A stretch of DNA of 64,000 bases from an uncultured bacterium (GCA_949292175.1 CASEYJ010000003.1:124001-188000); one strand, 5' to 3'; numbered from the stretch's first letter, positions 54,347 through 61,978 are shown. Notes: a model not told the origin generated them from the sequence alone. Translations and numbers: made by a program.

Positions 54347-54817
54347 TTAACCCATAAATCCATTTCTAAAGAAACTACTTCTAAACGTAAACCCGCCAGG
54401 AAAACTAGGAGCTCCAAATCCAGGTCCCCAAGTACCACCAGGCATCATCGGATTCATCATTGTATCCCACATTCCGGGACCATAACAACCACTAGTTGGT
54501 CCATAACAAGAATATGGCCCACTAAACATCATATTCATGCTATGGGTAAACAAACTTGCATTCATCGTATTATATAAAGCCTGCTGAGCATTATCTCCAG
54601 CGACACTTTTTCCAACATAACCAAGGTTACTGCCTGTACATTCTCTTAACTCAGCAGCATTTTGGGTAGCCGCAGCATTACCAAACAAGTTTATACCAGC
54701 AGTCGTAACTTTGTCACCAATAGTTTCGCCAGCCTTCCGCGGACGCATCAAGTCAAGACCAAATTGCAGTCCGTCACTTATATAACTGAGGTTTTTATTT
54801 AGGTTAGCCCAATCCAT
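54347..54817 (-). CDS. Hypothetical Gly/Met/Pro-rich protein
   Basis: A 156-residue protein. The first ~95 residues are an ordinary polar helical region; from ~96 the sequence becomes rich in Met, Gly, Pro, Ser and aromatic residues ('MNMMFSGPYSCYGPTSGCYGPGM', then 'MMNPMMPGGTWGPGFGAPSFPGGF'), with two Cys in a 'CYGP' pair. This low-complexity tail suggests a metal-binding, adhesive or phase-separating part. No signal peptide and no known family. CGGAGAG precedes the ATG and an alternating TA element is at 54841-54856, as for genes 48280 and 50528. Confidence 0.55.
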   Translation of the reverse strand: MDWANLNKNLSYISDGLQFGLDLMRPRKAGETIGDKVTTAGINLFGNAAATQNAAELRECTGSNLGYVGKSVAGDNAQQALYNTMNASLFTHSMNMMFSGPYSCYGPTSGCYGPGMWDTMMNPMMPGGTWGPGFGAPSFPGGFTFRSSFFRNGFMG

Positions 54818-54840
54818 AATTATACTCTCCGGTTACCTGT

Positions 54841-54856
54841 ATGTATATATATAAAA
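54841..54856 (-). promoter_or_regulatory. Alternating TA promoter-like element
   Basis: On the minus strand TTTTATATATATACAT, 24-40 nt before the start at 54817. See also 48305-48320 and 50488-50502. Confidence 0.4.
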
Positions 54857-54928
54857 TATTTATTGTTTAAATAATTGCCCTTTTTTGCATTTTTTGTAAA
54901 CTTATGTAAACAACTTTCCAAAAAAACT

Positions 54929-54956
54929 TAAAGTTTACAAGAAGAATTGCCGATAG
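54929..54956 (+). promoter_or_regulatory. Strong sigma-28-like (FliA/SigD) promoter of gene 54993
   Basis: TAAAGTTT (54929-54936), 12 bases, then GCCGATAG (54949-54956). Matches the sigma-28 consensus TAAAGTTT/GCCGATAA at 8 of 8 and 7 of 8 positions. The expected transcript start (~54963) gives a 30-nt leader with AAGGG before the ATG. Confidence 0.7.
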
Positions 54957-54992
54957 ATAAGACATAAGGAAATTGAACAAGGGATATAGCTA

Positions 54993-55514
54993 ATGGCAAT
55001 AAGTGTTTATGAACAATTGAATACTATGGGATTAAGCATCGATAGAGCTACTTTACAGCAAGTATCTCAGTCAATTCTTAAAAGAGCTGAGCAAAAAAAT
55101 GCTCAGTATAATGTTGATGCTGCCAGAAATTTCTTCCAACAAAGAGATTTGGGAGTTGATTTATACAGCGGAAAAGTTGATTCAGCAACAGCGAAACAAA
55201 TTGCAATGACAAACTCTGGGTTTGATGTACAACTAAACCAAAATACATTAAACTCAATTAAATATTTAAACTCAATGGCTGCACAAAACATTCAAAAAAA
55301 TATTGAAGGTAAAATGACAGTTACAGTAAACGAAATCACAATCAAAGAACAACAAGCACCTGTAACAGCTTTCAACAGCATTGTAAGCCAAGGCACCGCA
55401 AAAGATAAAAACGGATCTAATCCTTTTTATCACGGCGAACTTTTGATGAAAGACAGAAAGAAAGAAGAAACTACTGAAGACGTAAGAGCAATCACAACAA
55501 GTGTATTCGCTTAG
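54993..55514 (+). CDS. Hypothetical protein under a sigma-28-like promoter
   Basis: A 173-residue, Gln/Asn-rich helical protein with no signal peptide or membrane segment, starting MAISVYEQLNTMGLSI. The middle has 'NNSIKYLNSMAAQNIQ'-type amphipathic helices, and the C-terminal ~50 residues are charged and probably flexible ('DRKKEETTEDVRAITTS'). Overall composition is reminiscent of flagellar or secretion-substrate proteins, but no motif proves it. Its promoter is the best sigma-28 match in the window. AAGGG precedes the ATG. The stop overlaps the convergent gene's stop by 4 nt. Confidence 0.62.
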   Translation: MAISVYEQLNTMGLSIDRATLQQVSQSILKRAEQKNAQYNVDAARNFFQQRDLGVDLYSGKVDSATAKQIAMTNSGFDVQLNQNTLNSIKYLNSMAAQNIQKNIEGKMTVTVNEITIKEQQAPVTAFNSIVSQGTAKDKNGSNPFYHGELLMKDRKKEETTEDVRAITTSVFA

Positions 55515-55918
55515 TCAACAATATCTTCAACATCGTCATCATCAGAAGATTTCAAGTCTAAATCCTCACTACTATTAATACTTCCAAGTAGTAATTCCTC
55601 GTGTTTTTTCTTTAATAATCTCTGAGTGTTAAGGAGTTCTTCCTGTTTTTTAGCTTCAATCTTCTTCGCATTAATAACGTTTGCGACATTCATCATGGCT
55701 AAAGAATTCAATGTGGCACGCAAAACTGCGCTTCTATCCATATATCTTTCAGAATTCTGTTCAGCATTTTCTTCTTCTTGCTTTTGTTGAGCAAAATATT
55801 CACCGCCCTGCCCCATTTTGTCATCCTGAGTACGAGCAGCGGTGCCGGAAATATCACCGCTCTTGAAATTAAAAGCGCCGCCGATTCCGAAAAATCCTGC
55901 TGACCTGTTATCGACCAT
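55511..55918 (-). CDS. Hypothetical coiled-coil protein
   Basis: A 135-residue protein. The N-terminus is Gly/Phe-rich (GFFGIGGAFNFKSGDI), again with an NFKS/F-x-G-type motif; residues ~45-115 are a charged coiled coil (Gln/Glu/Lys-rich) and the tail is acidic (SSDDDDVEDIVD). No family is recognised. AGAGG lies ~10 nt before the ATG. It converges on gene 54993, sharing 4 nt of overlapping stops. Confidence 0.55.
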   Translation of the reverse strand: MVDNRSAGFFGIGGAFNFKSGDISGTAARTQDDKMGQGGEYFAQQKQEEENAEQNSERYMDRSAVLRATLNSLAMMNVANVINAKKIEAKKQEELLNTQRLLKKKHEELLLGSINSSEDLDLKSSDDDDVEDIVD

Positions 55919-56085
55919 GATTCTTTAACCTCTGTGCGAAAATTCTTATATCAAATCCTCGCATGTCAATTATTCTACCTACGTGTTAAGTATAGAAAAT
56001 TTAATGATATATTAAATCCTCTAAATAAATTATTTTGCTACAATGTTAACATTTTTTTACATTTCAAAATTATTTTACATAGTAT

Positions 56086-56110
56086 CAAACCCTGCCATAT
56101 GACAGGGTTT
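56086..56110 (-). terminator. Probable terminator after ferritin gene
   Basis: CAAACCCTG...CAGGGTTTG is a near-perfect palindrome (9-bp arms around CATATG), ten bases past the ferritin stop on the minus strand. The T run is short, so termination may be partial. Confidence 0.5.
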
Positions 56111-56119
56111 GAAAAGTTA

Positions 56120-56632
56120 TTACGCTTTATAAATATGAGGTTTATACTCTCTTTTTCCTAATTCTTTATCTATATGGTATAGTATAGAATTTTCAGTACC
56201 AAACATTTTCAAATTTTTTATAACATCTGAAACATTGGCTTCTTCTTCAACCTGCTCTGAGACATACCAGTTGATAAAATGTCTTGTTGCTATATCACAC
56301 TCACCTTCAGAAAGTTCTGCCACCCCTCTAATACTATCGGTAACAGTCTTTTCATGGGTTAAGATAAGCTCAAAAGTCTGAATCGGATCTGTAAAGTTTT
56401 TAGCAGGAGACTCAATTTGACGCAAATCAACGTTACCATCACGCTCGATTATATAGTCAAACAACATCATTCCATGTTCTACTTCTTCCTTAGCTTGAAC
56501 CTTTGTCCAATGAGAAAATCCTTTAAGACCAATTTCGTCAAAATAAGCAGACATAGCAAGATACAAATAAGCGGAATAGAATTCTTTATTAATCTGTGCA
56601 TTTAAAATGTCCTCTACTTTTTTATTAATCAC
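56120..56632 (-). CDS. ftn: Non-haem ferritin
   Basis: A 170-residue iron-storage ferritin with the helical bundle and ferroxidase ligands expected: Glu of 'NKEFYSAYLYLA', the Glu/His of 'KEEVEHGMMLFDYI' and later 'HEKTVTDSI' and 'WYVSEQVEEEANVSDV'. The start is taken as a GTG at 56632 because GGGAGG lies 6 nt before it; it overlaps the desulfoferrodoxin gene's end by 8 nt. Coupling with superoxide reductase makes sense because iron oxidation and superoxide chemistry are linked in anaerobes. Confidence 0.93.
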   Translation of the reverse strand: MINKKVEDILNAQINKEFYSAYLYLAMSAYFDEIGLKGFSHWTKVQAKEEVEHGMMLFDYIIERDGNVDLRQIESPAKNFTDPIQTFELILTHEKTVTDSIRGVAELSEGECDIATRHFINWYVSEQVEEEANVSDVIKNLKMFGTENSILYHIDKELGKREYKPHIYKA

Positions 56633-57020
56633 AAGCACCCTCCCATAAACCGTGTAAGTTACAATACGCTAAAGTACTCTGTTTGTCAGTTTTTCTATCC
56701 ATTAACATCTTAGGCTCATCACCTGCTTCAAGATACTGAAGCTGAAGACGCTTTCTATCTTCAGAAATTGTTTCTATAAATTTGATAGAGTGTTCTGCTG
56801 TCATCGGATGAGGTTCTTCCCCAACCTGAATAACTATTCCGTTTTTGTCTGTATATTTATAAACAGGAACGTGATATTCCGTTTTGACAATATCAGTAGT
56901 ATTAGGTTTCAAAAGTTCCATAGGTTCTCCGCAGCATACAAGTTCGCCTGCCCCGTCTAAAATTACCTGCACTAAATTACCGCAAATCTTACAGCGGTAC
57001 ATTTCTAATTTTTTAGTCAT
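56625..57020 (-). CDS. dfx: Desulfoferrodoxin (superoxide reductase, two-iron)
   Basis: A 131-residue protein with both iron centres. Centre I ligands are Cys10, Cys13, Cys29 and Cys30 in the desulforedoxin-like N-terminus; centre II has His50, His71, His77, Cys120 and His123 ('EYHVPV', 'EPHPMTAEHSIKFIE', 'CNLHGLW'). It reduces superoxide to peroxide without making oxygen, an anaerobe's defence. The start at 57020 has AAAGGAG 7 nt before it; the longer frame upstream lacks support. It is the first gene of a dfx-ftn unit. Confidence 0.95.
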   Translation of the reverse strand: MTKKLEMYRCKICGNLVQVILDGAGELVCCGEPMELLKPNTTDIVKTEYHVPVYKYTDKNGIVIQVGEEPHPMTAEHSIKFIETISEDRKRLQLQYLEAGDEPKMLMDRKTDKQSTLAYCNLHGLWEGACD

Positions 57021-57071
57021 ACTCTGCTCCTTTCGCAGTAAAAATATTAGCGTCAACCAAAAAATTTAACA

Positions 57072-57100
57072 TTCGACTGTAAGGCTACTTTTGTTATACA
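57072..57100 (+). promoter_or_regulatory. Promoter of rqcH giving a near-leaderless transcript
   Basis: TTCGAC (57072-57077), 17-bp spacer, TATACA (57095-57100). The expected start of transcription (~57107) is only a couple of bases before the ATG at 57109, and no ribosome binding site is present. Confidence 0.5.
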
Positions 57101-57108
57101 ATAATCAT

Positions 57109-58698
57109 ATGATTACATTTGACAGTCTAACGCTAAAAGCATTTACCGAAGAAGCGAAAGAATTTCTGGAAGATGCTCGTATCCAAAAAATTCAACAACC
57201 AACCAGAAGAGATTTTGTTTTCTCGATTAGAAAAGGCGGAGAAACGAGGAAATTATACATAAATATTAACCCTCAAATTCACCACATTTGCTTTATGAGC
57301 AAAGAGAATGAATTAAGAAGGCGTATTGAAATACCTCAAAAACCACCTATGTTCTGTATGCTTTTAAGAAAATATCTTGAAAATTCCAGAATATGTAAAA
57401 TTAATCAACCTCAATACGAAAGAATTTTGGAATTATACGTAGAAACATACAATGAAATAAACGAAAAAATATATCTTTGCCTAGCCATAGAACTGATGGG
57501 AAAACACTCAAATGTAATACTCTACAATGACGACACCAACGTAATTTTAGGGTGTGCACATAATGTCGGAGCAGAAAAAAGTCAAGTTCGAGAAATGGCA
57601 GGAACTTTGCCATACACCTACCCGCCAAAACAAAATAAAATTGACATATTAAATTATAACGGAGAAATCGATTTTACAGAACTCAGCCGAAACTTTTACT
57701 GGTTCTCCACATCTTTTGCAAAACAATGTGAAGGCAAAAACATAGAAAAATTGAGAGATTTCGTCCAACTAAAAGCTTTAGCCCCGAAAATCTCCAGTGA
57801 CTACAAAGAATTTAGCTTATTTGAAGAACTTATCCCAGAAGGGCATAAAAAATCTTCCGTAAACGAAATGATAGATGACTACTTTACGTATTGGCAAGAG
57901 GATGAAAAATTCAAATCTCTAAAAACCCACCTGCTTACATTAACGCACCAAAAACTTAAACGCACAAAAACATCTATCGAAAAAATGCAATCCCAAATAA
58001 TACGAGAAGAAAATTGCGACCAATATCGCTTATTTGGCGACCTAATCATGGCAAATCTCTGGGGCGGAAAAGATTACACCGGCAGTATCGAAGTGTTTGA
58101 TTATGAAAATAACCAAAATATAACAATACAACTGGATGAAACAAAAACCTTGAAAGAAAATGCCCAAAAATTCTATAAACAATATAATAAGGGCAAAACT
58201 TCAAAACAAAAACTTACAGAGCTTTCAGAAGAACTGATTCAAACAAAAGAATATCTGGAACAAATAGAATATTCTCTTCTAACCGCAAAAAATTATGACG
58301 AGTTGGCAGAAATCCGTCCGGAATTAATTCAAGAAGAAAACAGTAAAGCCAAAATCTCTTCTGCTACAATGCCTGATAAAATAATAAAAAATGACTTTAC
58401 AATATACATCGGGAAAAATAACAAACAAAATGATTATATAGTATCAAAACTGGCAAAAGATGAAGACTTATGGTTCCATACAAGAAACTGCGCAGGCTCA
58501 CACGTTCTTCTTAGGGGTACCAATCCCTCTGATGAACTCATCCTAGAGTGCGCTAAAATCGCAAAACAATACTCATCAGGTAGTACGTCTACTAAAGTTG
58601 GCGTTATATACACGAAATGTAAATATCTTAAGAAACCGCCAAAAGCAAATCTAGGGTACGTTACGTACAGTAAGGAAAAAGAAATTATTATTGATTAA
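57109..58698 (+). CDS. rqcH: RqcH/NFACT-family ribosome quality-control protein
   Basis: A 529-residue NFACT protein. The N-terminal NFACT-N domain starts 'MITFDSLTLKAFTEEAKEFLEDARIQKIQQPTRRDFVFSIRKGG', a long coiled-coil middle is at ~270-380, and the C-terminal NFACT-R domain contains 'DLWFHTRNCAGSHVLLRG'. In Bacillus, RqcH binds peptidyl-tRNA on split 50S subunits and adds alanine tails to stalled chains for degradation; older names are fibronectin-binding protein or FbpA. The start at 57109 is chosen because the promoter lies immediately upstream. It is convergent with the tandem dTMP-kinase-like genes. Confidence 0.9.
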   Translation: MITFDSLTLKAFTEEAKEFLEDARIQKIQQPTRRDFVFSIRKGGETRKLYININPQIHHICFMSKENELRRRIEIPQKPPMFCMLLRKYLENSRICKINQPQYERILELYVETYNEINEKIYLCLAIELMGKHSNVILYNDDTNVILGCAHNVGAEKSQVREMAGTLPYTYPPKQNKIDILNYNGEIDFTELSRNFYWFSTSFAKQCEGKNIEKLRDFVQLKALAPKISSDYKEFSLFEELIPEGHKKSSVNEMIDDYFTYWQEDEKFKSLKTHLLTLTHQKLKRTKTSIEKMQSQIIREENCDQYRLFGDLIMANLWGGKDYTGSIEVFDYENNQNITIQLDETKTLKENAQKFYKQYNKGKTSKQKLTELSEELIQTKEYLEQIEYSLLTAKNYDELAEIRPELIQEENSKAKISSATMPDKIIKNDFTIYIGKNNKQNDYIVSKLAKDEDLWFHTRNCAGSHVLLRGTNPSDELILECAKIAKQYSSGSTSTKVGVIYTKCKYLKKPPKANLGYVTYSKEKEIIID

Positions 58699-58708
58699 AC
58701 CAAAAAAC

Positions 58709-59386
58709 CTAAGCCAAAACTCCCGAATCAAGGATTTTTTGGACTTCGTCATTCATAATCTTATGGATTTCATCAATACTCATCGTACCGTCAATTGATT
58801 TAAAATTGTATTCAGCTTTCATATTGTTGTATTCATCAAGACATTTTTGCTGATAAATTTTAAAGCTTTTATAAAAATCAGTAGAAAATCCTACATCACG
58901 GCCACTTTCATAATAATTTAAACCAGTTGTCCCGATAATTCTTTTCAAAAGTACATCAACCGGCATATCTAAATAGAAAATCAAATCAGGTTCAGGCGCA
59001 TAATCATACAAATTTTTAACCCAGTTAATATCCTGTCCTCTAACGACATCTCTGGCTAGGGCCGTATAATAATATCTGTCCAACAGCACAATAAACCCTG
59101 ATTTAAGTGCAGGAATAATCTGGTTTTCCAACCTATCGGCAAAATCAGCAGCATACAAAAGGCTATATGTTGTAGCATTCAGAAGGTTTCTTTCTTTTGC
59201 ATCATCAATAACATTTGCAATAAGCCTTGATGTCTTCCACTCTGAAACCATAACACCATAAGACTTGTCCTGAATTGAACGTTTTAAAAGTTCAAGCTGC
59301 GTAGATTTTCCGGAACCGTCAGTTCCTTCAATTACAATCAAAAGTCCTTCATAACCGCTTTTTGTTTTGTACTTTTTCTTCGCCAT
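58709..59386 (-). CDS. Thymidylate-kinase-like protein, second of tandem pair
   Basis: A 225-residue P-loop kinase of the dTMP kinase family, starting MAKKKYKTKSGYEG, with the Walker loop EGTDGSGKST at 20-29 and 'DRYYYTALARDVVRGQDINW' as the DRx substrate block. In true Tmk this block usually reads DRYxxSxxAYQG, so the substrate side differs. It is a clear paralogue of the gene directly upstream (59394-60068), sharing 'FSLL', 'ADFADRL', 'PALKSGFIVL' and 'YDYAPEPDL' blocks. Which of the two makes dTDP, if either, cannot be told; the C-terminal ~40 residues are less alike. It lies 7 nt after its paralogue. Confidence 0.8.
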   Translation of the reverse strand: MAKKKYKTKSGYEGLLIVIEGTDGSGKSTQLELLKRSIQDKSYGVMVSEWKTSRLIANVIDDAKERNLLNATTYSLLYAADFADRLENQIIPALKSGFIVLLDRYYYTALARDVVRGQDINWVKNLYDYAPEPDLIFYLDMPVDVLLKRIIGTTGLNYYESGRDVGFSTDFYKSFKIYQQKCLDEYNNMKAEYNFKSIDGTMSIDEIHKIMNDEVQKILDSGVLA

Positions 59387-59393
59387 AATACAC

Positions 59394-60068
59394 CTAAATT
59401 TCTATACCTTTAGCTCTTAAAATATCACAGAGCATCTCACGAATTTTAACCTGCTTAGAATGGATAGAATCGGTAGCATCAAGCTGCACAAGCCCAAATT
59501 CATCCACCATTTTTTGATATTCTTTAATGACACGGCCCTGAAAAATCATATAACTTTCATATGGATCGTTACTTAATTTCAAATCCATACCGGCCTCATA
59601 GAACTTTGGAGTTCTGTTGAAACAAATTCTCTCCATTGAAACTTTCGGATCAATATCAAAATACACCGCTAAATCCGGCTTCAGGGCAAAATCATAAACA
59701 TTGCGAACCCAATTCGGATCAACACCTCTTGCAACATCACGGGCAAAAGCTGTGTAAGCATATCTGTCTGCAAGCACTATAAAACCGGCCTTAAGAGCAG
59801 GTGCTATGACTTGTTTTAACCTATCTGCAAAATCGACAGCGTGCAACAAAGAAAATGTTCTTGGTGAAAGTAAGTTCTTCTTTTTGGCAAGCTTAGTTGT
59901 TTGAGAAATCAATTCAGAGGAATTCCACTCCGTAAAAATAACATCCTGATTGTTATTTTTAAGCCAATCTCTTAACAGAGCTAGCTGAGTAGACTTACCG
60001 GAACCATCAATTCCTTCGACACAAACAAGTGTTCCCTTCAAATTATGATTTTCATTTAATTTAGACAA
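59394..60068 (-). CDS. Thymidylate-kinase-like protein, first of tandem pair
   Basis: A 224-residue P-loop kinase with EGIDGSGKST at 18-27, 'TEWNSSELISQTTKLAKKKNLLSPRTFSLLHAVDFADRL' and 'DRYAYTAFARDVARGVDPNW'. This sequence type is found annotated as dTMP kinase in several bacteria, but the AYQG part of the canonical site is replaced. The start is taken as a TTG at 60068, 6-7 nt after AAAGGGG and just past the stop of the YhaM-like gene; a longer frame from a GTG at 60101 would overlap that gene by 32 nt. The paralogue follows 7 nt downstream. Confidence 0.8.
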   Translation of the reverse strand: MSKLNENHNLKGTLVCVEGIDGSGKSTQLALLRDWLKNNNQDVIFTEWNSSELISQTTKLAKKKNLLSPRTFSLLHAVDFADRLKQVIAPALKAGFIVLADRYAYTAFARDVARGVDPNWVRNVYDFALKPDLAVYFDIDPKVSMERICFNRTPKFYEAGMDLKLSNDPYESYMIFQGRVIKEYQKMVDEFGLVQLDATDSIHSKQVKIREMLCDILRAKGIEI

Positions 60069-60069
60069 T

Positions 60070-60912
60070 TTACGCCCCTTTTTCTTCCAATCGAGCAACA
60101 CTAATTTTTCCGAATTTAGCAGAAAGGTTATCTATGAGATGAATAAAATACAATTCAGGCTCCAAATCCTTCTGATCTAAATCAATTATCGCGCCCCAAT
60201 CACTTCTACCGTGGTGAGCAGCAATCATTCTGGCTACATTTTTAAACCCTTCATTCATACAAATTGAAAAACCATACTGAGAATGACTCAACCATTCTTT
60301 TCTAAAGCTTTCATCATAATCAATCAGACCAGTTTCCAAATCAATTGTGTATTCAAAGATTTTACCTATATCATGCAAAATACAAGCAGCAAATATTTCA
60401 TCACGATTAAATTCATACTGGGACATTTCCATATTAGCTTCCGCATACTGCAAGCACTCCAGCAAATGCACCATTAATCCGCCTATATAATTGTGGTGCA
60501 TAACCTTTGCAGCAGGCATAACTTTTATCAAATCTTTATGTTCAATAAAATACTTCATAACAAAAGCATTGAGTTTCTCATCACTGATTTTATCAATATA
60601 ATCAACAATTGCCGCATAATAGGTCTCTCTCTGAGCTTCAGACAAACCGGTTTTAGCTTCCTTAACAAGCTCTAAAGCTGATACTAAACAGTTGTTAAAC
60701 TTCTCGTTAAAAGATGCTGACACAATTCTCACAATATTACCTGTTCTGAAAATCTTACTGTCAAAACGATTAAGAGTTTCTTCCCATAAAATACAATTCA
60801 ACAGAGAATTATCTTGAGTATTTTTCAACTGAAGTTTACCCATCTTGGTCCCCGCCTTTGTATCACCAACGGCAAAAGTAACAACTTCATAATCTATATC
60901 TGTACTAAACAT
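60070..60912 (-). CDS. yhaM: YhaM-like 3'-5' exoribonuclease (OB-fold plus HD domain)
   Basis: A 280-residue protein with an N-terminal OB-fold nucleic-acid-binding domain (residues ~10-95, 'GTKMGKLQLKNTQDNSLLNCILW') and an HD hydrolase domain with intact metal ligands: 'HHNYIGGLMVHLLECL', 'ACILHDIGKIFEY' and 'AAHHGRSDWGA'. This is the layout of YhaM, a 3'-5' exonuclease acting on short RNA and DNA ends in Gram-positive bacteria. It is the first gene of the unit with the two kinase-like paralogues. Confidence 0.87.
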   Translation of the reverse strand: MFSTDIDYEVVTFAVGDTKAGTKMGKLQLKNTQDNSLLNCILWEETLNRFDSKIFRTGNIVRIVSASFNEKFNNCLVSALELVKEAKTGLSEAQRETYYAAIVDYIDKISDEKLNAFVMKYFIEHKDLIKVMPAAKVMHHNYIGGLMVHLLECLQYAEANMEMSQYEFNRDEIFAACILHDIGKIFEYTIDLETGLIDYDESFRKEWLSHSQYGFSICMNEGFKNVARMIAAHHGRSDWGAIIDLDQKDLEPELYFIHLIDNLSAKFGKISVARLEEKGA

Positions 60913-60924
60913 AAATATCCTTTA

Positions 60925-61950
60925 TTAATTTCTATTTCTGTCAATAATCTTATTTTCATTGTTCCACTTGAAAGAAGATCTAATCTCTTGTCCAACTTGT
61001 TCAATAAGATGGCTGGCATTTTCTTCTCTCAAAGCATTAAACTTTTTACATCCGGACTTCATTTCATCAAGAAATTCATTTGCGAAAGCTCCGGATTGAA
61101 TATCTTTCAACAAATCTTCCATAGCCTTACGAGATTCTTGACCAATAACCTTAGGGCCACGAGTCATATCACCATATTCTGCTGTATTTGAAATAGAATA
61201 TCTCATATCAGCAAGACCACCCTGATTTATCAAATCAACAAGTAACTTCATCTCATGTAAAACCTCAAAGTAAGCCATATAAGGTGAGTAGCCCGCATTA
61301 ACAAGAACTTCAAAACCTGTTTTAATCAATGCTGAAACACCACCACAAATAACAGCTTGCTCACCAAACAAGTCAGTTTCGGTTTCTTCTCTGAATGTTG
61401 TTTCAATAATACCTGCACGACCAGCACCAATTGCAGAAGCATAAGATAGAGCAACCTCTTTTGCATCTCCTGAAGGATCTGAATAAACCGCAATAAGAGA
61501 AGGAACGCCTCTACCTATCTGATATTCGCTTCTAACAGTATGACCAGGGCCTTTTGGTGCAACCATAATTACGTTAACACCTTCAGGCGCAACGATTTTT
61601 TTATAGTGAATATTAAAACCGTGAGAGAACATCAAATACTGTCCTTTTCTCATATAAGGAGCGATTTGTTTCTCATAAACATCGGCCTGAATTTCATCCG
61701 GGATTAGAATTTGAACAATATCTGCCCATTTTACGGCATCTTCAATGCTCATAGTCTTAAATCCATAATCTCGAGCCTTAACATCAGATTGCCCGCCAAG
61801 TCTTAATCCCAATACGACATCACAACCGGAATCTTTCAAATTAGTTGACTGACCGTAACCTTGAGAACCAAAACCAATAATTGCAATCTTTTTAGATTTA
61901 ATCAAATCTGTATTTATGTCTTTATCCAAATAAATTTTTAATTTATCCAT
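60925..61950 (-). CDS. ilvC: Ketol-acid reductoisomerase (class I)
   Basis: A 341-residue class I KARI, second step of valine/isoleucine synthesis. The N-terminal Rossmann domain has GFGSQG at 26-31, and the C-terminal knotted domain carries the acidic metal ligands ('ETETDLFGEQAVICGG', 'FEVLHEMKLLVDLI'). In the cofactor loop after strand 2 the sequence is LRLGGQSDVKA, where the usual NADPH-type pattern is LRxGSxSWxKA: the first phosphate-contact Ser is Gly and the Trp is Asp. The start at 61950 has GAGGT just before it. Transcribed alone. Confidence 0.94.
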   Translation of the reverse strand: MDKLKIYLDKDINTDLIKSKKIAIIGFGSQGYGQSTNLKDSGCDVVLGLRLGGQSDVKARDYGFKTMSIEDAVKWADIVQILIPDEIQADVYEKQIAPYMRKGQYLMFSHGFNIHYKKIVAPEGVNVIMVAPKGPGHTVRSEYQIGRGVPSLIAVYSDPSGDAKEVALSYASAIGAGRAGIIETTFREETETDLFGEQAVICGGVSALIKTGFEVLVNAGYSPYMAYFEVLHEMKLLVDLINQGGLADMRYSISNTAEYGDMTRGPKVIGQESRKAMEDLLKDIQSGAFANEFLDEMKSGCKKFNALREENASHLIEQVGQEIRSSFKWNNENKIIDRNRN

Positions 61951-61978
61951 AATATACCTCACAAAATCCCGTCACGTT

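Noticed and set aside
55940-55975. TTGACA on the minus strand upstream of gene 55918.
   Set aside because: The nearest -10-like sequence (TATAAG) is only 13 bp away, too short a spacer for a normal promoter.
58709-60068. The tandem kinase-like genes as an assembly duplication.
   Set aside because: Their protein sequences differ throughout; they are diverged paralogues.
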